From contig NC_082424.1 of the NCBI RefSeq assembly GCF_004011695.2, forward strand, positions 558,001-622,000: a DNA stretch of 64,000 nt. The letters are read 5' to 3'. This document shows, piece by piece, positions 54,801 to 64,000 of the stretch (its first letter is position 1; each line of letters starts with the position of its first letter). The position numbers and the translations under genes are program-made. The notes under the pieces are model-generated. The model ran no database searches, was not told where the DNA came from, and worked only from the letters and a program-made list of their open reading frames with translations. The stretch comes from Ascochyta rabiei (taxonomy: Eukaryota > Ascomycota > Dothideomycetes > Pleosporales > Didymellaceae).

Positions 54801-55419
54801 ACCTAGCAGGCACTGACTAACAACTAAAGGCTGTAGTCCTAGACAACACAGAGCTGTCCCTAACTAACTAGTACTAGTTAACAGTAGTCTGCTACAACAG
54901 CAAAGGAGTACCTAAGACAATTAGACTAACTAAGTTCTAGTCCATATTATTTATTAGGTATAACCTAGTCCTAGGTTACCTATAGCTAGCTAAGGTAGAC
55001 CGATGTATCTATTTCTTAGTAGGAACCTATAAGTAGTTTACTAATAACGCTAAGAGAGTCTAGCTGTTAACAGCTAAACAATTATTTAGTAAACTAGGTC
55101 TAGGCAAGCAGCTATATCTACTACATTCTAGAAGCCTAAAGATAGGCAGTCTAACGGACGCCTACTAGGCAGACGCTAGACAGGCGTTAGAAGTAGCCTA
55201 TCTTGCTAAATAGTTAAGAATCATAGTAGTAGGACTTAACAGCAGTGCTATCCTAGATAATAACGCCCTAGACGTAGAAGAACTTAAGTACGTGCCTAAA
55301 CACCTCTATTATAAGTAGTTTGCCTTTAGCAAACAACAGATAAGCGTGCTAGCACCCTACTAGGAGTACAACTACTCTATTAAGATTAAGGATAGAGCTA
55401 AGGTTCCTAACCTCCTAAT

Positions 55420-56150
55420 CTACAACCTGTCTCGCAGAGAGCTAGACATCCTCTAGGACTACCTTAAGACAGCACAGGAGAAGGGCTAGATCTGTCTAAG
55501 CAAGTTACCAGCAGGAGCCCCTATCCTGTTTGTCCCTAAGTTAGATAGCACTATAAGACTATGCGTTAACTATTAGGGATTAAACAGGGTAACAATTAAG
55601 AACTAGTACCCTATACTGCTGGTTAGTAAGATAATAGACTACCTGTTAAAAGTAAAGGTCTTTACTAAGCTAGATCTACATAACACCTACTACAGGCTCT
55701 AGATTAAGGAAGGTAATAAGTAGAAGACTGCGTTTAAGACACAGTACAGTTATTTTAAATACCTAGTAATGCCTTTTAGCCTAGCAAACGCGCTAGCCAC
55801 ATTTTAATCCTACATCTACTAAGCCCTAGGAGGCCTACTAGATAGGACCTGCGTAGTCTACCTTAATAACATCCTTATCTACTCCTAGAATAAAAAGGAC
55901 TACAACAAGCACGTTAAGGAGGTCCTAGATTGCCTAGTTAAATAGGGGATGTTTGTAAAGGCCAGCAAGTGCGTCTTCTCTAGCAAGTTAGTAGAGTTTT
56001 TAGAATTTATTATTATACCAGACAGCGTAGTTATAGACCCTAAGAGGGTCCGCACTATTACTAAATAGCCAGAGCTGTTAAGCTATAAGGACATTTAAGT
56101 GTTCTTAGGCTTTACTAACTTCTATTAATAATTTATTTTTAACTACTTAG
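55420..56150 (+). pseudogene. Retroelement reverse transcriptase (remnant)
   Basis: Recognisable Ty3/Gypsy RT blocks survive between stops: GAPILFVPK, then RLCVNY, VFTKLDLHNTYYR, KTAFKTQYSYFKYLVMPFSL and the catalytic box read as VVYLNNILIYS, where the usual pair of Asp residues has become Asn-Asn. In-frame TAG or TAA occurs where Trp, Gln or Arg is expected. No function possible. Confidence 0.93.
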
Positions 56151-56329
56151 GAATTGTCTAACTGCTTATAGACTATATAACAGCCGCCCAGAATCTAACA
56201 GAGGACTAGGGGGTCCCTAGTCTAGAAAAAGGGAAGGTAAGACTAAGGAAAAGCTAAAAGGGACTAACAAAATAGTATAAACTATAGCACTAGCTAGAGG
56301 AAGCCTAAACAGCATTTCTTACAATTAGG

Positions 56330-56760
56330 GAGAAGTTTATAAAAGCCCTAGTGCTATAACACTTTAACCCTAATAAGCCTATTATTGTTCTTACAGACGC
56401 GTTAGACTTTGCTATAGCAGCTATCTTATTACAACCCTAGACGTCTAAAGTAGTAACAGAGCAGCACTAGAAACTAGTAGCGTTCTAGAGCTGGAAGTTC
56501 TAAGGTCTATCTATTAGATGGCATACCTATAATAAGGAACTCTTAGCAATTATTAAAGCTTTTAGGTAGTAGAGGTATTACCTTAAACACGCCCCTGTAA
56601 TAATTTAGGTACTCTTAGACTATAATAACCTAAGGTACTTTATAATAATAAAGGAGCTCTCTCTAAAATAAGCCTGTTAGGCAGAAGAGCTAGTAAGGTT
56701 TAACTTTAAAGTTAAATATAAGCTAGGACTAGAGAACGCAGTAGATAGTCCCTTAAGACG
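56330..56760 (+). pseudogene. Retroelement RNase H (remnant)
   Basis: Reads IIVLTDALDFAIAAILLQP, then YNKELLAIIKAF and LDYNNLRYF, the normal RNase H order in Ty3/Gypsy polyproteins. Several stops interrupt it. Confidence 0.85.
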
Positions 56761-57399
56761 TCTAGATTACACACAAGGTCTTAGGGTTAGGGAATAGTAA
56801 GCCCTTAGGGACGCTATTCTACCTACCTTATAACAGAAGCTTTAGATCTAGACAATTTAAAAGTCTAGGGCTTAAAAAGATGCACAGGAAATATCTAGGA
56901 GTAACGTACCTGTAGAAGACCTAGCAGAGGTCTAACAACTGCCTAAAATTGTCCCTAAGGAATTCTGCTAACATTAGATTAGCCTTAGAGACTTGTCTCC
57001 CCTAGCTCTTAACCCTCTATCTAATAGCTATTAGAGCCAGGGTTAATCTAAAGACACTAAAGCTAGGGGACTAGACTTTAACGTTACAGAAGCTCTCCTT
57101 TATAGCCTAGACAATAGAGTTAGTGCCCCTACACACCTTGCAAACAAAGCTACATAGGGAGATTCTACTTACGCCTTAGAAACCCTAGAACTCCTAATAG
57201 ATTTTGTTAAGTAAGTCTAGTAATAGGACGCAGTATACCCTGCAAACTAGTTATTAACAACCTAGACAGACAGCAAAGCAAAGAAGGGACAGCACTACTA
57301 GGAGGTTGACCCTAGTAGGACCTTACGCAGAAGTAGGAAAGTTTAGATTCCTAACAATATTACACTGCGCTAAACTATCCTTTTAAGGAATTATAATAA

Positions 57400-58200
57400 C
57401 CCTATAGAAGGTTACTACAGTATAGATAAGACTGCTAAAGTACTTAAGAGAAAGTACTACTAGCTATAACTAATAAAGGACGTATATAAGTATATCTAAA
57501 GGTGTCCTACGTACTAACTACATAAGAGTAGGAGGTATAAGCTATAGGGATTACTTACACTATTACTAGTGCTAAACACAGCCTAGTAGTACTTCTCCCT
57601 TAACTTTATAACAGACCTACTAAAGTTAATAGACGCTAAGGGGAATAAGTATAACTCTATACTAGTCCTTATAGACTGCTTTAGCAAGTACGTCTAGTAC
57701 CTACCCTGCACTAAGATAATTACTACCTAACGCCTAGCTAAGCTGCTTATAGAGTAGAGCTTTTTAAAGCAAGGACTACTAGATATGTTATTGTTAGATT
57801 AAGGTTTAGTGTTTACTAGTTAATTCTAGTCTAATATATGCTACTACCTTAAAATTAACTACTAATTAAGTATAGCTTTCTACCCCTAGACAGATAGGTA
57901 GATAGAGTAACAAAACTAGGAGTTAGAAACATACCTCTACATATACATAAACTACTAACAGGATAACTAGGTAGACCTTCTGCTATATGCTAAGTACGCC
58001 TATAACTCTAAAGCTTACTCTGCTTATAGAGAATCTCCTATAAAGGTTGCCTTTAGCATAGACCCTAAAGGATTTAACAGAATACCTAATAAGCACTAGC
58101 TACAAAAACCCTAAACTGTCTAGGATAAGGATAAGGTAACACTAGAACTACGCTAGCAGGTTACTAGCTGCCTATTAAACTGGTATAAAATGTAGAAAAT
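57400..58200 (+). pseudogene. Retroelement integrase (remnant)
   Basis: The order GYYSIDKTAKVLKRKYY (zinc-binding region, degraded), RCPTY, YFSLNFITDLLKL, ILVLIDCFSKYV and LLLD-stop-GLVFTS matches a Ty3/Gypsy integrase core. The first catalytic Asp (usually S-M-D-F) reads as Asn (SLNF). Confidence 0.88.
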
Positions 58201-58539
58201 AGTAAAGGAGGCCTTAGAGTACGTATAAAAGGGCAACGCCTAGTAGTACAACATAAAACAGTCTAAACAACACTTTGCTAAGGGAGACTCTGTTCTCCTT
58301 TAGGCTAAGAACCTAATAACAAGTTGTCCTTTAAAGAAGTCTAACGCTTAATACCTTAGGCTATTTATAGTAATTAAGAAGGTAGGTAAGCTAGCATATA
58401 AGCTAAAGCTGCCCCTATCTATAGACAGAGTGCACCTAGTGTTTAACGTATTACTCCTTAAGCACTAGAGGGAACCCCTTATAAGTAGTAGGTTCTAGCT
58501 AGTTCCTATTAGTATACTCGAAGACGTCTTACCTAGTAA

Positions 58540-58700
58540 TAGGTTTAAAGTTAAAGGTATACTGTTACACAGAGATACTACTACCTAGGGAAGGGAGTAC
58601 AGGGTTAAGTAGCTAGGTTGGCTAAATAAAGAAGCCACCTAGGAACCACTTAAGAACCTTAACTACTGCAATAAGATCCTTTAGGATTATTACTAATACG
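58540..58700 (+). pseudogene. Integrase C-terminal chromodomain (remnant)
   Basis: Reads VKGILLHRDTTT, then EYRVK-stop-LGWLNKEAT-stop-EPLKNL: the V..IL, Y.VKW.G and EATWEP positions of a chromodomain, with both Trp codons now TAG. This places the element among chromoviruses. Confidence 0.75.
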
Positions 58701-58763
58701 CTTAGGCAGGTGATCTATTAAGAGCAGGCTGCCCTACAACTAACAGACTAGCGCAACTAAAGT

Positions 58764-58776
58764 AAAAGAGGGGATG
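58764..58776 (+). other. Polypurine tract and candidate 3' LTR start
   Basis: AAAAGAGGGGA followed directly by TGTT, at the expected place about 60 bp after the pol reading ends. It fits a polypurine tract next to an LTR beginning TG. No second LTR copy was confirmed. Confidence 0.4.
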
Positions 58777-58790
58777 TTCTTAGAAGTCCG

Positions 58791-61700
58791 CCTTATAAAC
58801 CCTACTCTAAAATAGCTAATAGGAAAGTAAGGATAGATAGTCCTAGGACTTGTGCAACTAGAGGCTAAAGAAGGCCTAGCGTCTATCTAATACATTACTA
58901 GTAAAGACTAGCACATTTATAGAAGAGGAGAGTTTTATTATTATCTACTAGTCTATTAAGAAGTATTATAGAAATAGAGGGTCTTTATAACTATAACTAC
59001 AGCTTAAGCAGCTCCTCTGCAACCCTTAGAAGGGCTTATCTCGTAGGAGGGGCTGCAACAACAACAACCACCTAGGGTAGGTTTAGTTAGAGACGACAAA
59101 AACTGCTTAAAAGGAGCTAACAGAGCCTAAACAGCAGAAGGCAGGTTAGTACTATAATAGTACTACTACCTTTCTGCGTTATAAGCACTACCTGTCTTCT
59201 AGAAGTAATCCTTAATTATGCTGTTAATTACAACGTTATTAGGAAGCTTTACACTAACAGTCCTAACAGCAGCCTATAATAAGTTAGCTCTGTATAAAAA
59301 AGAGAGAGAGGAAAAACACCTATAATGTACTGCTTAAGGTTATACAACTAAGAAACCTAATAGGCTTAAGCGTACTTAGTCTTGCTTAGACCAGACTTAT
59401 TAATATAGTAATAAACTACAGCATTATAGGCAACAAAGCTATTATAATAAGCCTTAGCGTAGTTGTAGGTAGTCTGCTAGTATGCCTACACCTAAGCAAT
59501 TATATTATTGTTAGTTATCTAGTTACCTTAGGCAACTGTCTTATTATTTGTCTTACTGAGGGTATGCTTAATTAAGAAATTAAGTATATTGTAGGCTTAA
59601 CAGAAAACAGGGTTAATCTATAAAAGTTAGCAGGAGTAGACACTAGGAAAGCGCAGGAAATACCTTAACACACCTCTCTTCCTTTAATTAGACGCAGCAG
59701 AGGCATATGCTAAAGTTATCCTTATAAAGCCTATACCTACTAGGCTAACAAAAGACACAGATAAAGGACAAGATAGTGCTATTAGGGTTACTCTTAGACA
59801 AGGTAGTTAAGTGCGTAATGCTAGCACAGCACTAGTACTGCAAAAGCAACAGCTAAGGCTGTATGCTCTTAGGTAGCTAGTAGGCGTAGTTAGGCAGAGC
59901 CTTACAGGAGATATACGTTAGAGGGGGCGTTATAGTGTAGAAGGTAAGGGCTAGAAGGTAGATGTGGATAAAGGTGTAGGGATAACAAGTGTTAAGGACT
60001 AGCCTTAGGGTAGGATGCAATAAGGGTTAATATAGTATTGTATCTCTTAAGGAGGTAACACGTTGCGTGTCCTTCTAATATGTCTGTAGGGCACGTAACT
60101 ATCCTGTCTCGCTTAAGGCTTAGACCTTGTCTAAGCCTATAACAAACCTCCTTTCCCTATCTCTCCCTAGCTAAGTGTATTTTGCTAGGTCCTTTCTGCG
60201 TTTTGCGTAGACTAGCAGGCACTAGTAGCAGGTAAACCCTAGAGCTAGTTGTGGTTATGTAAGGGCCCGCCTCTTAGTAGGTTAGCTGTTAGTCTAGTCT
60301 GTAGTTTACCTAGGGTGGTCCCTGCGCGCACCTAGGTTGTTTTTGTTTTACCTAGCGCACCTTCCCTTATTAGACGCTGTACTACTCCCTACTCTTGCCT
60401 AACCTACCTGTGTTATACCTACCTGTCTTTCTATACCTACCTGTCTAGTTTAAACAATATATCTATTGTTGCGCCTAGCTCTAGTTACTAGGCTACTAGT
60501 TATAGGGCTGGTAGTCCCCCTAGTAGAGGTAGTTGTAGCCTGCTACGTCCCCTTCCGTCTACCTACAATATTCCCCTAGTATTTTATAATAGTTGTCTGG
60601 ATTTTTAATTGCAGAAACTAACTATGTCTATAAAGAGCCTGCTGTTGCTGCATTAGTAACTATAAGGTTAAGGGTGACTCTAAGGATAAGGACTTGGTCC
60701 CTATCCCTGCCTGCGCTGTCCCCTACCGCCCCTACTGCCAGCTTACTATCCTTACTAGCTAGCCTAGTAAGTGTCTTATGTCTGTTATAGGCCTACTACT
60801 AGCTAATTCTATCTATAGCTAACTGCCTCCCTAGTGCTAGCAAGACCTACTCTACCTGCGCTAAGCGCTGCTGCGTTTATTATTAAGACAATAGTCTTTT
60901 TACTGCTAATATAGAGCTTTACTGCACCTAGTATAACTTTAAGGGGTATATCTAGGTATGTAGCTTTATCCTAGGTCTATATCTGTAGCTAATAGTTATT
61001 AAGGTGTCTGTGTAAGGTAGTAACGTCCACGTTAATATGCCTAGAACCTAGGGTGTTAATAGCAATAAGGCTAACTAGGGCAGGTAGCCTACCTTTGTCT
61101 GTAAGTGTCCCGCCTGTTGCTATAAGGGGCGTTTTACTAATCTGCTATGCCCTGTTTAGGCGCCTACTATAAGCTCTGCTAAGCCTACAAGTCTGCCCTT
61201 AACCTAGCCTACGCTAACCCCTTGCTGGCTAAGCAGCTAACCTCTTCTTATATTGCCTATTCCCCCCCTAAGCCTAGTGCGCAGATTGCGCTGCCTACTA
61301 CGCCTTTGTCTAGCTATTGTAGTAGCAACTAGTTTAACGCCTACTTTTAACAGTTTGCGTCTGCTGCAGGGATAGCTATTAAGACGCAGACTAAGCGCAT
61401 AAACTAGTTTAAGGAGGTCTAGGCCTGTACTACTATAAGTCTTCTACCTATATTAAGAGTATAGCTAATCTGCCCTAAAGAAGGCTACTAACTAGGTTAA
61501 GCGCTTACTTACTATGCTCTGCTGCTGCCTAGAGTACATGTTGTTGTCCTGTCTGTCCTACTACCTACACTCTGCCTCCCCTACTAAGCACTGCCCTTCC
61601 TCCTACTAGATCTGCTCACCCCCCTGCCAAGTCTGCTCGCCCCTCTGCTGCTGCTGCTTGCCCTCCCTATTAGAGCCGCGCACCCTACATTGTGGCACTA

Positions 61701-62019
61701 CAGCACCTACCCCTTACTCCTTAGCCTAGTTACAATAGGCCTGCAGCATCTCTGTTAGTAACAAGGAGGAGGACAAGGAGGAGGACAACTATAAGCAGGA
61801 CTGCTGCTGCTGTATAGCGCGCAATTAGGCCCTAGACATAGCTACCTCTGCCTGCTGTTCCCTGTCTAACAAGACTATCTTTTAAGAACTAAGTTCCTGC
61901 ATTAGCAGCTAGTAGAGTATAAGAAGTAGTGTTGTGCTGTTACTGTAGGGGTCCTAAGCTCTCCTGCGCTAGGCACTAGGCCTAGCGCAGTATCTCCTAA
62001 TAGGACCCCTTAAGGGTTA
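58791..62019. other. RIP-mutated DNA between the two retroelements, not assigned
   Basis: About 3.2 kb with the same TpA-rich, stop-dense composition. No domain is securely readable. A short Cys-rich reading (CKCPACCYKGRF, near 61,100) could be a degraded zinc motif. The 61.5-61.8 kb part is less heavily mutated (Pro/Ser/Cys-codon-rich, a few TCA and CCG left). It probably contains LTRs and perhaps a third element. The only listed open frame here (60,593-60,790) has no coding character. Confidence 0.5.
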
Positions 62020-64000
62020 TTATAAAATAACAAAAGTTCTCCCTACCTTAACCTACCCCTTACGTTCTGTGTATGCTGCTATAAAGGCCTCTTAGGCTGT
62101 TGTATCCTGTAATGCGTCTAGAGGCTGCTTATACGTTAGCTTTATATATCCTTTCTATTTAACTAGAACCTGTAACTTATTCTGTCTACAGGCCTTCTTC
62201 TTTTTTAGGATTACCTCTACCTCCTATTTAGCTAGGGTTAGATTGTCCTCCTCTAGGACAACTAGTAGACCTGGTCTACTTTCCTGTAGGCGCTGTGTTA
62301 GTAGTAGGTTAGAAGCTGCATATTCTAGTAGGTCTACATGCACTGTCTTATAGAAGTTACCTAGTAAATCTAGGGTAATAGTTAAAGGGGTAGGAACTGT
62401 AACTACTGTGTACTAGGCTTATAACTAATTAAGCTTCTAGCTTAGCCTATTAGTTTTTATGTTGTAGAGGGAAAACTACACTCTATCTTCTACGTAGTAC
62501 TACTCTGCAGGCCTACAGCTATAGTCTGTTATGTCCTAGGTGTATTATTATACCTATACTATAGCTCCCTAGGTAAGCTCTATACCCTGCTAGAGGTAGT
62601 CTAGGAAATAGACTGCCTGTCCCTGTAGTGTGTTCTAGCTAACAGTTAAGAGTACTGTTATCTGTAGGAGGTCTATATTATAGCTGTAGAGAAGTAGGTT
62701 AGAACTAACCCTAGTAACTAAAGAATCGCAATTATTAAGAGCTAGTTAGCAGGCTAGAAGGTAGTTAGGCTAGTTATCCTATTTAAAGTTAACTATAACC
62801 TATAGGACTGCCTACACCTCTTAGTTAGCCTGCTCTATCCCTCTGTCTGTCTAGAGGTAATAGGCTGTAGAGAGTAGCTAGTCTACCCCTATAAGGCTAC
62901 ACAGCGTTGTCTAAAAATGTCCTAGCTAGTCTAAGCCGCAGTCTAAGATTATAGAGCTAGGAAAGCCTTAGAACTACTACTACGTGTTGTAGAAGATCTT
63001 AGCGTAATATTCTGTAGTTATAGAAGTTATCGCCTTAAGCTACATATACTTAGAGAGGCAATCTGTAATAACTAGGAGATAGCGCAGTGCGTTCTTATTA
63101 GCCTAAGAGAGGTTAACTATAAAGTCTATTAAAATCTAGGACTAAAAATAGTTAGTAATAGGCAATAGCTAGAGTAAGCCCTGCTGTTAGCGCTGTAACA
63201 CGTGTGTGCTGTAATAGTAGTAGTTACAGATATAATGCTAAACGTCCTGTAACATCCCCTCCTAGTAGAAGTTGCGTCTAACAATGTAGAATGTGGCGTT
63301 AGCACCTAGATAGCCTGTTAGGTTAGATTTATGTGCCCTCTAGATTATTGTAGTTGTAAGTAGCTCCTAACGCAGAACCTACGTAACCCTACACTACAGC
63401 AGCGTGCTGTAAGCACTAAGCGCATAATCTGCAATTTACTAAGTAGTCTTAGCCTCTAGAGGGAACTAGTAGGCCTTATTGCAGACAGTAGATAGGCGTG
63501 CTATGTGCCCTATGTCCTACTAGACACCTTTATCCTACAGCAATTACATATACGCGTTAATAAAAAGTAGAGGTGTACTAGAGCCTAGTGTACTAATTAC
63601 TAATACTAAAACTAGGGTTATTATTCTATAGACCTTCCCTAACCTCCTATTATAGTCCTGTTCCTAGCAGCTCAGCACATCTAGTTAGGCTGCTAGGCGT
63701 CCTAGGCAGAAGCGAAGGTAGAAACAGAACTTTAACAGCTCCTCTGCCTATTAGTACTGCCTCTTACTTAGCCTACGCGCTGTAGTAAAGTACTAGAGGT
63801 TCTTATAGTTAGTTAGGATAGTAAACAGCCTAGCAACAGACCCTAGTTTAGCTGCCTAGACCCCTAGGCACTTTATAACAGCAGTTAACTCCTTATTATA
63901 GATAGTGTAGTTCTATTATTCTGTTATAAGTATAGTAGAGTAATATACTACTAGGCAAAGCACCTTCCTATGCTATTAAGAAAGACAGCTGCCTAGCGCC
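62020..64000 (-). mobile_element. Second RIP-mutated Ty3/Gypsy element, minus strand, cut by window end
   Basis: On the minus strand, from the right edge leftward: RNase H reading (YNKELTAVIKCL near 63,890, LTNYKNL near 63,810, then AEELLKF), an integrase zinc region and core (FY-stop-EGML near 63,250, ILIDFIVNL near 63,120, VITDCLSKYM near 63,050, then LSTAYYL and TDRGIEQAN), and a possible chromodomain (LQVLVK-stop-KGY near 62,150). Peptide blocks differ clearly from the plus-strand element, so this is another family and not an inverted copy. RT and gag should lie beyond the right edge. All frames are interrupted. Confidence 0.82.

Larger units (their letters stand above)
53111..58790 (+). 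mobile_element. RIP-mutated Ty3/Gypsy chromovirus, plus strand
   Basis: Composition changes sharply near 53,100-53,115 to TpA-rich DNA full of TAG and TAA. Reading through the stops, the order protease, reverse transcriptase, RNase H, integrase and chromodomain is clear on the plus strand, which identifies a chromovirus-type Ty3/Gypsy element. The part before about 54.7 kb should be gag; I see Lys/Asn-rich gag-like reading but no intact zinc knuckle. A purine tract followed by TG at about 58,764-58,776 may mark the start of the 3' LTR. I could not match a 5' LTR copy, so the left end may be truncated. The element is dead: no open frame of useful length survives. This is an ordinary fungal retrotransposon, not a virus of animals or crops. 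Confidence 0.9.

Noticed and set aside
60593..60790. 65-codon open frame in the transposon block
   Set aside because: No domain, no good start context, and the same mutated composition as its surroundings. A chance gap between stops.
53115..64000. Alternative genetic code or stop-codon readthrough, because TAG and TAA sit where Trp, Gln and Arg are expected
   Set aside because: Host genes in the same window end normally at TAG, TAA and TGA, and catalytic Asp codons are mutated too. RIP-like C-to-T mutation explains all of it.

Overview
The window is nuclear DNA of a filamentous ascomycete (Pezizomycotina; a dothideomycete is my guess, not something I can prove). The reasons are dense single-copy genes with short GT..AG introns (about 41-72 nt, often with a CTAAC or CTGAC-like branch site), ascomycete-type families (GH92 mannosidase, GPI-anchored GH16 glucanase, calpain-like protease, SYLF-SH3 Ysc84 protein), and a TE block saturated by RIP-like C-to-T mutation.

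Region by region. 1-6.6 kb is gene-poor and holds decayed coding remnants with in-frame stops and frameshifts. 6.9-7.3 kb encodes a small GPI-anchored wall protein. 9.9-19.4 kb is a run of minus-strand housekeeping genes: a nuclear-type zinc-finger protein, an ABC-F ATPase, an amidase and a Ysc84-like SYLF-SH3 protein. 20.7-30.2 kb holds two large convergent CCCH zinc-finger genes and a disordered protein with a YVPPAMR motif, a possible RNA-binding neighbourhood. 30.8-33.5 kb has a decayed gene and little else. 33.6-36.9 kb is a calpain-like protease with a GRGGYN/GRDGYN repeat tail. 37-38.3 kb is an acidic protein with a C-terminal membrane anchor. 39.2-41.8 kb is a secreted GH92 mannosidase. 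42-44.6 kb holds an F-box/2EXR-like relic and an unknown disordered protein. 45-47.9 kb is a head-to-head pair: proteasome alpha-3 (PRE9/PSMA4) and a WW-FF splicing-type protein (URN1-like). 48.2-51.3 kb is a GPI-anchored GH16 glucanase. 51.8-52.5 kb is a weak two-exon candidate.

From about 53.1 kb to the window end the composition changes abruptly. This is a block of Ty3/Gypsy chromovirus DNA: one element on the plus strand (PR-RT-RNase H-integrase-chromodomain order still readable) and a second, different one on the minus strand running off the right edge. TAG and TAA stops are everywhere, while TCA, TCG, CCA, CCG and their complements TGA, CGA, TGG, CGG are almost absent. This points to near-saturating mutation in a pyrimidine-C-purine context on both strands. 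Catalytic acids in protease, RT and integrase read as Asn.

Functionally, the intact genes fall into cell-wall and secretory functions (GPI protein, GH92, GH16), RNA and protein homeostasis (CCCH genes, URN1-like, ABC-F, proteasome, calpain) and endocytosis (Ysc84-like). There is no biosynthetic cluster, CRISPR array, rRNA or confident tRNA. Exon boundaries were inferred by hand from reading frame and splice consensus.
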